The notes under the pieces: model-generated
Database searches by the model: none
What the model was told of the DNA's origin: nothing
The model's input: only the letters and a program-made list of their open reading frames with translations
Part shown: positions 37,556-46,019 of the stretch, one piece after another
Layout of the letters: every line of letters starts with the position of its first letter
Position numbering within the stretch: position 1 is the stretch's first letter
Assembly: GCF_009602435.1 (NCBI RefSeq)
Contig: NZ_VZDQ01000024.1
Location: 422,407 to 486,406 of the forward strand
DNA: 64,000 bases
Source: Sediminibacillus terrae
GTDB taxonomy: Bacteria > Bacillota > Bacilli > Bacillales > Amphibacillaceae
Reading direction: 5' to 3'
Program-made: the position numbers and the translations under genes

Positions 37556-38106
37556 TAGTTATTTGGTTGTTTCGGATTGAGTAATCTAACAATGAACCCA
37601 GGGCCTACAGCAAGAAAAGTACACCATTGCACTAAAGTTAAAGTCTACTAAGAACCTACTACCAAAGATTTTTTGCATTGTTTGTTTTATATTTTTTTCA
37701 TATGTTTATACTGAAAGTCTCAAGAATAGGTAAGATCCCATCTAGATGGATCTTAATCTTGCCAATTATTATGTTGATTTCCCTATTATTAGTCCTGAAG
37801 TATTTAGGAAAAAGAACAACCCATTTAAGCAGGGTTGTTTTTGTATCTTACCGTAAAGGATAAATGCTATTTTAGAAACTACTATGAAATATCCCTTTAA
37901 GAATCAATTAACCATTCCAGACATGAACAAAGCATTGTAAAATTAAACATCGGGGGAGACAATAGATGTACTTTATGAATACTACAATATAGTTGAAATG
38001 ACATCTGCACATCTCCTTAGCAAAAATTAAATACGATGGAGAGTCTTATCGATGAGTATTTGACGCTTATGAAAAGATACCTGTGCGGTCATTCATAAGA
38101 ATCTAA
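37556..38106. other. AT-rich spacer with an orphan terminator
   Basis: About 550 bp with no supported gene. A 61-codon open frame at 37678-37863 is hydrophobic but has no ribosome site and runs through the terminator at 37815, so it is not called. Confidence 0.5.
37815..37842 (+). terminator. Terminator-like hairpin
   Basis: Perfect 8-bp arms AACAACCC / GGGTTGTT with a 9-nt loop and a T run, 260 nt after the small membrane protein gene. Confidence 0.7.
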
Positions 38107-38142
38107 AAACCAGCCCCCTCCTTCTCGAGAAAGGGACTGGCT
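38107..38142 (-). terminator. Terminator after LysM-3D gene
   Basis: An imperfect stem between CCAGCCCCCTCCTT and AAGGGACTGG, with TTTTTAG following on the minus strand, about 20 nt past the stop. Confidence 0.65.
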
Positions 38143-38162
38143 TCAATGTTTTCAAAACTATT

Positions 38163-38678
38163 CTAATACAAAACTTTCAATTCCTTGACGCCAAACTCCA
38201 ACGCATCTTCTACGTCCTCCATATAAACATCCATCCGCCCTTTGGTGATGGCACTTCCCCTGTCTTCACAAGTGAATGTTTTATCAAAGTATGGAATGTA
38301 GACTTCTGTCCCAAAGGAGAAGGATGGCGGACAGGCGATCGTTTCCCCTTCTTGAACTTCGGTCCCCGATGCTGTAATGCCATACCCCGGGTCTCCTGGG
38401 TGTTTTCCGGTTGATTCATAGCCTGCTGTATAAGCAGATACTCTAAAGGTTTCCCCTTTTGCGTCCGGTATGGTGATCGTTTGTCCGGCAAAAATGACAT
38501 CCGGATTGGTGATGGAGGAGTTATACTCCAGCAAGGAATCGACACTCACGTTATGTTTCATTGATATTTCCGATAGCACGTCGCCTGATTCGACCGTGTA
38601 CTTGCTGCTTGCAGATACTTCGCCTGCAAACACGATTAATCCTAAAATTAGTAATGTGACTAGTGTTAAGTATTTGAT
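38163..38678 (-). CDS. Secreted LysM-3D domain cell wall protein, apparent ATC start
   Basis: A 171-residue cell wall hydrolase-like protein. A hydrophobic signal peptide (KYLTLVTLLILGLIVFAGEV) is followed by one LysM peptidoglycan-binding domain (about 27-72, YTVESGDVLSEISMKHNVS) and a 3D domain (about 75-171) with the acidic residues of DRGSAITKGRMDVYM, as in B. subtilis YocH-type muralytic proteins. AGGAGG lies 8 nt before an ATC at 38678; a TAG stop is just upstream and there is no ATG, GTG or TTG before GTG 38633, which would remove the signal peptide. ATC is therefore the best start, or the true start codon has been mutated or misread. Confidence 0.75.
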   Translation of the reverse strand: MKYLTLVTLLILGLIVFAGEVSASSKYTVESGDVLSEISMKHNVSVDSLLEYNSSITNPDVIFAGQTITIPDAKGETFRVSAYTAGYESTGKHPGDPGYGITASGTEVQEGETIACPPSFSFGTEVYIPYFDKTFTCEDRGSAITKGRMDVYMEDVEDALEFGVKELKVLY

Positions 38679-38918
38679 AGTGATTACCTCCTATGTTTTT
38701 TCTGCTATAGATATCGCATAGGAGGCAGTCTCTTTTGGTGGTTTTAATAGAATTGCAATATAGATGTAAAGGTAACCGTTTTAAAGATTGAATATGTCAT
38801 AGAAGTAAAACGAGTAACATCCCATGGTATTTGTGAATCGGCTGCCGGGACAGGATTTGGGCAAGTACTGTTAAAACCGGACAATGTCTTGCCTTTTGCA
38901 AAGTTAATACCAAGAAAT

Positions 38919-38957
38919 ATCCCCCATGAAAGCAAAGATAGTTTCATGGGGGATTTT
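38919..38957. terminator. Strong terminator after ManD-like gene
   Basis: Perfect 13-bp arms ATCCCCCATGAAA / TTTCATGGGGGAT with short T tracts on both sides; 15 nt after the dehydratase stop on the minus strand. Confidence 0.8.
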
Positions 38958-38971
38958 CGTCCGTTTGTTTG

Positions 38972-40171
38972 TTAAGGAGTTACAATGGTTCCGTCAGGTA
39001 TTCTGCTTTGGGTCCATTCATGGGGTCTGTAAACCACCGGATAATCAGAAGCTTTTTCCTCATTAAAGCCCACTCCAATGCCCGCCTTTTCAATTGGATA
39101 CAGAAAACCCTGTTTCGGTTGAGGTATATCGCTGAATAGAGATGCCGTATTTTCTTTTACGTCAATGTTTTCCTGGACGGCAGCATTGTGCAGATGAATA
39201 TTCAAATGGGTATTAACAGCCATACCGATCGGTGTGATATCAGATGGTGTATGCCAGGCCATTCTTATCCCCATTGCATCGCAAAAATGGGCAAGCTTGA
39301 GTGCCGGTGTAATGCCGCCGATTTGGGATACATGGCAACGAATATAATCGACACGACGGTTGACGATGAGGTCCTTCCACTCCATTGGATTATTGAACAG
39401 TTCCCCCGTTGCAATAGGGGTTGCTGATTGAAAACGCAGCTGCTCGAGCCACTCATTTTGATCTGGCGGCAAAATATCTTCAACATAGTACGGTTTATAG
39501 GATTCAAGTTCTTTTGCAAATTGGATCGCTTGATTTGGAAAGAGCCGTTCATGAACATCATGGAGTATTTCAAAAGAGAAACCATATTTTTCACGTATGG
39601 CTTTAAACATTTTAAGCGTTGTCTGCATGTACTGGTTTTGATCAAAGTAGGAACCGGGAGTGGGATTTTCCGTCGTATGGATTCCTTCCGACAAACCACC
39701 GTAAAAGCCTAATTGACAGCGGATATGCTGGTAACCCTCCTCTAATATGGAATCGATTTGCCTGTAAAGATCCTCCAAGTTATCTGCAACGGCATGTGTA
39801 TAGGCAGCAATAGCATCTCGTGATTTCCCGCCGAAGAGTTGGTAAAGCGGCATATTGGCCAGCTTCCCTTTTATGTCCCAAAGAGCCATGTCGACACCTG
39901 AAATGGCATTGTTTATGACCGGGCCATTTCTCCAATAGCTATTGACCATCATCATTTGCCAAATATCTTCAATATCGTTTGCATTCTTTCCTATCAACAA
40001 AGGTTTAAGGTATTCGTCTATCATGGTTTTCACCGCGAGTGGCCGTTGCTGGAAAGTAGCACATCCATACCCATAAACCCCTTGATTTGTCTCCACTTTT
40101 ACAACAATTAAGTTATGCCTGTCAGGGCGGATTATATAACAAGTAACATTTGAAATTAACAAATCATTCAT
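38972..40171 (-). CDS. ManD/RspA-like mandelate racemase-family dehydratase
   Basis: A 399-residue enolase-superfamily enzyme of the D-mannonate dehydratase (ManD/RspA) subgroup. Metal and catalytic residues are recognisable: HDVHER (Asp and catalytic His), YYVEDIL (Glu), IATGELF (Glu), [13 protein letters not shown] (Arg) and MAWHTPSD (His). Some ManD members dehydrate mannonate or gluconate efficiently, many are slow, and the in vivo substrate of the slow ones is unknown. It is divergent from a PTS gene with which it shares a 250-bp control region, and no uronate genes (uxaC, uxuB) are near, which argues against plain glucuronate catabolism. Confidence 0.85.
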   Translation of the reverse strand: MNDLLISNVTCYIIRPDRHNLIVVKVETNQGVYGYGCATFQQRPLAVKTMIDEYLKPLLIGKNANDIEDIWQMMMVNSYWRNGPVINNAISGVDMALWDIKGKLANMPLYQLFGGKSRDAIAAYTHAVADNLEDLYRQIDSILEEGYQHIRCQLGFYGGLSEGIHTTENPTPGSYFDQNQYMQTTLKMFKAIREKYGFSFEILHDVHERLFPNQAIQFAKELESYKPYYVEDILPPDQNEWLEQLRFQSATPIATGELFNNPMEWKDLIVNRRVDYIRCHVSQIGGITPALKLAHFCDAMGIRMAWHTPSDITPIGMAVNTHLNIHLHNAAVQENIDVKENTASLFSDIPQPKQGFLYPIEKAGIGVGFNEEKASDYPVVYRPHEWTQSRIPDGTIVTP

Positions 40172-40273
40172 TCAAGCACCTCTATTCTCTGCTTTTAACT
40201 CCTTTATTGAAACACTCCCGATTACCAGCTGTCAATTTGGATTGGAAATAGGAAGCACTATGGATAAAAACCA

Positions 40274-40289
40274 GTCCAATTTATTGGAC
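40274..40289. promoter_or_regulatory. Candidate GntR operator between ManD-like and PTS genes
   Basis: A 16-bp inverted repeat GTCCAATTTATTGGAC lies in the divergent spacer. It is the only strong palindrome here and the nearest regulator is the UTRA protein at 42489. A cre-like sequence with two mismatches lies nearby at 40386-40400. Confidence 0.5.
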
Positions 40290-40421
40290 GATTACCAAAA
40301 AACCCTTACACATCAACGTTCACGGAAGATTTCATCGTATTTTTGTATGGTTTTACATTTAAAGGGGGTGTGTTATATTTCTTTGAGAAAGCGCAAACAA
40401 TCTTGCAAAGGGAGTGTAGTG

Positions 40422-42278
40422 ATGAGCGAAAGCAATAAAGAAAAAATTGTGCAACACATTATCGATCATCTGGGCGGCAAACAGAATATCGATAATGCGT
40501 GGCATTGTATGACACGGCTACGTTTCGAAATAAATGATGATTCACTCATAAACACAAAAGAGATCCAAGGTATCCCTGAAGTGATGGGAGTGCAAAACCA
40601 AAACAATCAGCTGCAGATCATTATCGGTACCGACGTGGAGTCTTACTATGAGATTTTAACCAGTAAATTAGGATCGGAAAAAACGGAATCCTCTCCATCC
40701 AAGGATAAAAAAGAGAAAAAGAGCCTTGTCACTATGTTCATGGACATAGTATCCGGAGTTTTTGGACCAATTGTGCCTGCAATAGCAGGGGCAGGGATGA
40801 TCAAAGGCTTGATAGCGGGATTTGTCGCTTTAAACTGGATTTCGGATGAAAGCCAAACCATTCAAGTGTTGGATATGCTGGCAAGTGGAGTATTTACATT
40901 CCTGCCGTTTTTCATAGCAGCTTCGGCGGCAAAAATATTTAAAACGAATCAATACTTGGCGATCGCTATTGCTGCTTCGATGCAATATCCGACCATGACA
41001 GATGCTGCAGAAGCCGGAAATATTGATGCATTTCATGTTTTTGGTTTTATACCGATTCCGGTGTTCAATTATGCGGGTAACGTAATCCCCATCATCTTCG
41101 CTGTATTTGTTCTGAGTTACGTTCAACGCTGGGTAGATAACATTCTGCCAAAAGCATTCAGAACGGTGTTTACACCGACTTTCTCTTTATTTATCGGCGG
41201 TTTAATCGCATTTACGATTATTGGCCCGATTGGTATTTACTTAGGGGAAGGATTGGCAGACGTCATTGCCTGGTTATTCGAGTTCTCCCCTATTGTAGCC
41301 GGAATCGTAGTAGGGACAATCAGACCGGTAGCCATCCTTACAGGCCTACACCATGCCATGACGCCAATCGCTTTGCAAAACTTCGCGGACCAAGGATACG
41401 ATATGTTAATGCCTATGATGTTTATGGCCAATATGGCGATTGCTGGTGCGACGCTGGCTATGTATCGAAAAGCGAAATCGGCAAATGAAAAATCAGTTAT
41501 TGTATCATCATCCATTTCGGCTTTCTTAGGAATCACCGAACCTGCATTATTCGGGGTTCTGACCAAATATAAACGCGGATTACTTGCCGCCACTATCGGA
41601 AGCGCACTGGCATCGGCCTTTATCAGCGCTTTTGGCGTACGTATTTATGGCTATATTTTATCCAGCATATTCAGCCTGCCAGCGTACATAGGCGATTATT
41701 TCATTTTTGCCATTCTCGGCATTTTGATCGCTGTTGCTGCTGCTTATTTAGTTGCCCTCTTTTTTGCCAGAGCAAACAATCAGTTGGATGAAACGGAAAA
41801 CAACAACGGGTCAACCAATGAAGACTTGGCAGCCGTGGCTACTGGAATATACGTACCCATCGACCAAGTAGAAGATAAAGCTTTTGCCTCAAAATCGATT
41901 GGTGACGGATATGCTATCAAGCCGGAAAAACAAGAAGTATTATCACCGGTATCAGGTGAAATCATCAACATTTTTCCAACCAAACATGCTATCGGAATTA
42001 AAACCAACAGCGGTTTAGAGGTACTGATCCATATGGGGATAGACACGGTTAGCTTAGAGGGAAAACCTTTCAACCTTTTAGCAGATGTTGGCGACACCGT
42101 GAACGTGAAAACCCAAATCGCTACGATGGATTTAGAACAAATCGAGCATCACCAAAAAGATACCACCATTATGGTTGTGGTCACTAATATGGATAGAGTG
42201 GAAGCACTCCCGGTGGCGAAGAAGCAAGCTTATCAAGCTGGAGAAAAGATTGGCGACATACTGACAAGCAGAAAATAA
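40422..42278 (+). CDS. PTS EIIBCA permease, beta-glucoside type
   Basis: A 618-residue PTS sugar permease in the order EIIB-EIIC-EIIA. EIIB comes first with phosphorylated Cys29 (NAWHCMTRLRFEI), EIIC spans about 100-460 with ten helices and the conserved SSISAFLGITEPALFGV, and EIIA follows with H537 (VLIHMGIDTV). This layout is that of the BglP/ScrA-like glucoside family, importing and phosphorylating a glucoside or related sugar. ATG 40422 follows AAGGGAG; the longer frame from 40242 crosses the candidate operator. No phospho-glucosidase is present; the partner enzyme in this cluster is the ManD-like dehydratase. Confidence 0.9.
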   Translation: MSESNKEKIVQHIIDHLGGKQNIDNAWHCMTRLRFEINDDSLINTKEIQGIPEVMGVQNQNNQLQIIIGTDVESYYEILTSKLGSEKTESSPSKDKKEKKSLVTMFMDIVSGVFGPIVPAIAGAGMIKGLIAGFVALNWISDESQTIQVLDMLASGVFTFLPFFIAASAAKIFKTNQYLAIAIAASMQYPTMTDAAEAGNIDAFHVFGFIPIPVFNYAGNVIPIIFAVFVLSYVQRWVDNILPKAFRTVFTPTFSLFIGGLIAFTIIGPIGIYLGEGLADVIAWLFEFSPIVAGIVVGTIRPVAILTGLHHAMTPIALQNFADQGYDMLMPMMFMANMAIAGATLAMYRKAKSANEKSVIVSSSISAFLGITEPALFGVLTKYKRGLLAATIGSALASAFISAFGVRIYGYILSSIFSLPAYIGDYFIFAILGILIAVAAAYLVALFFARANNQLDETENNNGSTNEDLAAVATGIYVPIDQVEDKAFASKSIGDGYAIKPEKQEVLSPVSGEIINIFPTKHAIGIKTNSGLEVLIHMGIDTVSLEGKPFNLLADVGDTVNVKTQIATMDLEQIEHHQKDTTIMVVVTNMDRVEALPVAKKQAYQAGEKIGDILTSRK

Positions 42279-42344
42279 AGAGAGTGCAAAAACCGGGTGA
42301 CATTCTAACCGGTTTTGGTCATCCTTTTCCTACCGATGACCAAA

Positions 42345-42371
42345 AGCTAGCTGGCTAAATGCCAGCTAGCT
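42345..42371 (+). terminator. Hairpin after PTS gene
   Basis: Perfect 11-bp arms AGCTAGCTGGC / GCCAGCTAGCT with loop TAAAT; weak T tail (GCTTTGC). Another stem (AAAACCGG / CCGGTTTT) lies just before it. Confidence 0.65.
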
Positions 42372-42488
42372 GCTTTGCTCAGCCTCCTAACGCAATTGAA
42401 ACGGGAGGCTGGATTCGATAAGATGAGTATATAACCCTTGATTTTCTACGTAAAAACTCTAATTCTATGCAGGGAGAAGCGTTTATAA

Positions 42489-43196
42489 ATGAAAAAGAAA
42501 GAGTTTATCGTTAATGATTTATTAAGCAAAATTTATCAAAACTATTATTCCGAGGGAAAGCTGCCAACCCAGAGGAAATTGGCGGAATTCTACGAAGTAT
42601 CGAGATACACCATTCAAGATGCAATCGTCAAGCTCCGGGATATAGGCGTCATTGATGTCATACAAGGCTCAGGCATTTTCATCCGGAAAAATGTCCACCA
42701 AAACCCTTTAATTTACAATTCCATCACCGCCACTCCCTATTCAAAAATTTCTTCCAAACCAATTTATTTAAAGAAGGAAGAAGCCACCGAAGAGGATCAG
42801 CGTATGTTCGGAATCGAAGAGGGAGAATTCATTTGGAAATTCCAAAGAATACGGATTGTCAATTATCAAATCGTGCAAATCGAGAATTCAAAATTGCCAT
42901 ATAAGTTATTCCCGAACTTGGAATTAAGGGATATCTCTAATTCTATCCAAGAATATGTCCAAAGCGAAAATTATGTCATTTCCCATTATATAACTTCTTA
43001 TACGCCTGTATTGATCGACAAAGAGCAAGCACAACTGATGGCCTGCAAAAAAGGACTGCCGGCAATGAAAATTCAAAACCGGTGCTTGCTAAGAAGCGGA
43101 ACTGTTTACGAGTATAGCGAAGTGATTGCTTTGGATTATTCCTGTACTTACATTACCCCTTTCAATAAACAAAACCACAACCAAAGAAAACAATAA
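42489..43196 (+). CDS. GntR/HutC-type regulator with UTRA domain
   Basis: A 235-residue regulator. The winged helix at about 8-70 contains LPTQRKLAEFYEVSRYTIQDA and GSGIFIRKN; residues about 90-230 are a UTRA ligand domain (IYLKKEEATEEDQRMFGIEEG, YEYSEVIALD). UTRA regulators of this kind bind the sugar phosphate made by a neighbouring PTS and release the operator. It likely controls the PTS and ManD-like genes. Confidence 0.88.
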   Translation: MKKKEFIVNDLLSKIYQNYYSEGKLPTQRKLAEFYEVSRYTIQDAIVKLRDIGVIDVIQGSGIFIRKNVHQNPLIYNSITATPYSKISSKPIYLKKEEATEEDQRMFGIEEGEFIWKFQRIRIVNYQIVQIENSKLPYKLFPNLELRDISNSIQEYVQSENYVISHYITSYTPVLIDKEQAQLMACKKGLPAMKIQNRCLLRSGTVYEYSEVIALDYSCTYITPFNKQNHNQRKQ

Positions 43197-43347
43197 TGAT
43201 AGAAAATTAAATAGCCCTTCTTAAAGCAGAATCCTTTCCCTGGATTCTTTTTGTTTTCATCTCAATTTGCCAGCCCTATTTTGCAAACCTGGCTATCTTT
43301 TTCATTAACGAACGAAAGAAAAGTGGAAACTTCAACAACGAAAATGT

Positions 43348-44427
43348 TTAATCCAGTTGCACCAGTAATTCCACCGTTATATCCGTCCCTTTTCCAGGCT
43401 TACTATCAACGTGAATCTGTCCGTCGTGCAATTCAATGATCTTTTTAACAATCGACAAACCAAGACCGCTCCCTCCAGCATTGCGGTTTCTTGATTTGTC
43501 TGCTTTGTAGAAACGCTCGTACAGATGCACCAAGGTTTCCTTTTCCATCCCGATCCCTGTGTCTGAAATCCTTACCTCCACGCTGTTTTCAGCGGTTTTA
43601 TTCGCTTTCACTCCAATAGTACCAGCGGCAGGGGTGAATTTGATGCTGTTATGCAGAAGATTCGTCCATACTTGGTCCATCAATTCTTCATCCGCCCTGA
43701 GCGTCACGTTCTCCAAAGAAACGTCCATGTTGATTTCTTTCTCGGTCCACTGCGGTTCATTGGCAAGGATGATGCGGCGCAGCTGGTGATCCAGCCGGTA
43801 TTCATTTTGTTCAAGAGCTAAATGCTCGGACTCCAAAGAAGTGAGCTTCAATAAATTTTCACTCAGTTTGGACAGCCTATAGCTTTCCGTCTCAATGATT
43901 TGCAGGTAATGGTCGCGTTCTTCCTGGCCCAAGCTTTTATTTTTTAGCGCATGGGCAAATCCGCTAATGGATGTCAGGGGGGACTGAATTTCATGGGAGA
44001 CATTAGAGATGAATTCCTGGCGCATTTCCTCCATTTCCCCGAGTTTGTCCGCCATATGGCTGATGCTTTCGACAATTCTGGAGTATGGATGATCACCCTG
44101 GTCCCGAAATTGTGTTTGATAAAAGGAAAGGTCGATATTGAAATTTCCTTCCTCCATCATCTTCATTGCCTGGATGATCGGATGCAGGAATTTCTCCTGA
44201 TTGTTCCTCATCCATTTTGTTCGGCTGATAAAATGCATAGCAAACCCAAACAACAAAAAACCGAAGATCGAATTGACCAGCTGCTTGACAAGACCATGTG
44301 GATGATATCCTATCGCGTCATACAATAGAGAGGTTAACCAATAGGCACAAGACCATCCGATCAATAAAGCAGCAGCGACACCCAAAATTGGCATAATTCT
44401 TCGTTTAATGAATTCCAATCGCTTCAC
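43348..44427 (-). CDS. Sensor histidine kinase
   Basis: A 359-residue histidine kinase with two membrane helices (about 12-36 and 48-68), a HAMP-like linker (LHPIIQAMKMMEEGNFNIDL), the phosphorylation site H145 (SNVSHEIQSPLTSI) and a HATPase domain with NLLHNSIKF, DTGIGM and GGSGLGLSI. The extracellular part is tiny, so it probably senses within the membrane. It overlaps the response regulator by 4 nt. DrrAB-type exporter genes lie just upstream on the same strand, so this pair may control them. Confidence 0.92.
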   Translation of the reverse strand: MKRLEFIKRRIMPILGVAAALLIGWSCAYWLTSLLYDAIGYHPHGLVKQLVNSIFGFLLFGFAMHFISRTKWMRNNQEKFLHPIIQAMKMMEEGNFNIDLSFYQTQFRDQGDHPYSRIVESISHMADKLGEMEEMRQEFISNVSHEIQSPLTSISGFAHALKNKSLGQEERDHYLQIIETESYRLSKLSENLLKLTSLESEHLALEQNEYRLDHQLRRIILANEPQWTEKEINMDVSLENVTLRADEELMDQVWTNLLHNSIKFTPAAGTIGVKANKTAENSVEVRISDTGIGMEKETLVHLYERFYKADKSRNRNAGGSGLGLSIVKKIIELHDGQIHVDSKPGKGTDITVELLVQLD

Positions 44428-45104
44428 TGCCTCACCTCCAACCGATATCCGAGGCCCCGGACGGTCGCGATTTTAAACGGGCAGTCGTCTCGGGAAAAGC
44501 GCTGCCGCAACCGTTTGATGTGGACGTCCACCGTACGTTCATCGCCCTCGTAGTCAAATCCCCAAATGTCTTCGATCAATTGTTCCCGGGAGAACGTTTT
44601 TTGCGGCTGAGCCGCAAGCTTGAACAGCAATTCAAATTCTTTCGGCGGCAAGTATATTTCCTCTTTATCGATAAACACCTTATAAGCTGCACGATCAATA
44701 AGGACATTGCCTATTTCCATTTGGTTCGATATGGTCACTTGATAACGTTTAAGCAGTGCTTTCACCCGTGCCTCCAGTTCAGCAGGAGCGAACGGTTTTA
44801 CCAAATAATCATCCGCACCAAGGTCGAAGCCCTTCACTTTTTGGGCTGTTTCACCTTTTGCCGTCAACATCAAGACCGGCAGCGTGGCGGAATAATAGCT
44901 GCGCAATTCCCGGCAAAATGCCCACCCATCCATATTCGGCATCATAATATCCAGGATGATCAAATCTATTTTTTCCTTTTCGAGTACGGACAGGGCTGCT
45001 TCTCCGTCTTCCGCCTCCACGATCGCTAGTCCTTCTTTGGATAAAATCACCCGAATCAATTCCCGGATGTTGGAATCATCATCTACCATCAATATTTTAG
45101 CCAT
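44424..45104 (-). CDS. OmpR-family response regulator
   Basis: A 226-residue response regulator with receiver D52 (LIILDIMMPNMDG), KPFAP switch region and a C-terminal winged helix (about 130-225, DERTVDVHIKRLRQRF). ATG 45104 follows AAAGGAA; the ATG at 45113 has no spacing to it. The stop overlaps the kinase start, so they are translated together. Located 100 nt after the exporter genes, separated by a hairpin. Confidence 0.93.
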   Translation of the reverse strand: MAKILMVDDDSNIRELIRVILSKEGLAIVEAEDGEAALSVLEKEKIDLIILDIMMPNMDGWAFCRELRSYYSATLPVLMLTAKGETAQKVKGFDLGADDYLVKPFAPAELEARVKALLKRYQVTISNQMEIGNVLIDRAAYKVFIDKEEIYLPPKEFELLFKLAAQPQKTFSREQLIEDIWGFDYEGDERTVDVHIKRLRQRFSRDDCPFKIATVRGLGYRLEVRQ

Positions 45105-45128
45105 GCAGTTCATTCCTTTTTATCAACT

Positions 45129-45163
45129 AAAGGGAATCGCCGGCCAGTTTTGCGATTCCCTTT
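45129..45163. terminator. Hairpin between exporter and two-component genes
   Basis: Perfect 12-bp arms AAAGGGAATCGC / GCGATTCCCTTT with an 11-nt loop; weak T tail on the minus strand, so termination may be partial. Confidence 0.65.
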
Positions 45164-45201
45164 GTTCTTTTTCCTATTTTATATCATCACGCGCTTTATC
45201 A

Positions 45202-46017
45202 CTATGCCTTCCGCATATAAGTCCTTACTGTCAATGGTGCAAAAATGGCCACAATGATAGCTGCCCCCACCAAGGAGAGCGTAAAATCCCAGCCGATGGA
45301 CCCCGCATTGATCAAATCTCTGACCGCTGTGACCAGATGGGAAATCGGGTTTATTTTCACAAACCATTGCAGCCAATCCGGCATGGTTTCAGCCGGGACA
45401 AACGCATTGGAAAGAAACGTCAGCGGAAACAATACAATCATCGAAATGCCTTGGACACTGGAAGCCGTCCGTGCAATCACGCCGAAAAAGGCAAAAATCC
45501 AGCTAATCGCCCAAGCACAGCCAATCACGAGGAGCGCTGCAATCAAGACATACCCCAATCCTCCCTCAGGTCGGAGTCCCATGACATATCCCATGGTAAA
45601 AGTGAGCACGGTGGCAATCGTGTAGCGGATGCTGTCCGCCAACAACGCTCCGGCCAAAGGGGCAATTCGGGCGATCGGCAAGGATTTAAATCGATCGAAT
45701 ACCCCTTTGTCCATATCCTCCCTGAGTTGTACTCCGGTAACAATCGACGTGGTAATGACCGTCTGCACGAGAATACCGGGAATGATGACGGGTAAATAAC
45801 TTTGCACATCGCCAGAGATGGCACCGCCGAAAATATACGTGAACATCAAGGTGAAAATGATCGGCTGCAACGTCACATCGAACAATTGCTCCGGCGTGCG
45901 CCGTATCTTGATCAACCCTCTAATGGCCATGATGAATGAATTTCTCACCGATTGACGGAAGCTCGTTTTGTTGCGAAGCTTCCGTTCGTGAGCAGGTTTT
46001 ATTTGTGTACTATCCAT
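45202..46017 (-). CDS. DrrB-type ABC-2 permease
   Basis: A 271-residue ABC-2 permease with six helices, similar to the DrrB daunorubicin exporter permeases. Family segments RTPEQLFDVTLQPIIFTLMF, FDRFKSLPIARI and ISMIVLFPLTFLSNAFVP are visible. It starts 2 nt after the ATPase stop behind GGAGG, so the pair is coupled. Substrate is a hydrophobic drug or lipid, not determined. Confidence 0.9.
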   Translation of the reverse strand: MDSTQIKPAHERKLRNKTSFRQSVRNSFIMAIRGLIKIRRTPEQLFDVTLQPIIFTLMFTYIFGGAISGDVQSYLPVIIPGILVQTVITTSIVTGVQLREDMDKGVFDRFKSLPIARIAPLAGALLADSIRYTIATVLTFTMGYVMGLRPEGGLGYVLIAALLVIGCAWAISWIFAFFGVIARTASSVQGISMIVLFPLTFLSNAFVPAETMPDWLQWFVKINPISHLVTAVRDLINAGSIGWDFTLSLVGAAIIVAIFAPLTVRTYMRKA

Positions 46018-46019
46018 AT

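Noticed and set aside
37678..37863. 61-codon hydrophobic frame
   Set aside because: No ribosome site and the frame runs through an intrinsic terminator.
38744..38947. Open frames on both strands between the LysM-3D gene and the dehydratase terminator
   Set aside because: The minus frame runs through the terminator; the plus frame has no start codon or ribosome site. Possibly a gene remnant, but nothing identifies it.
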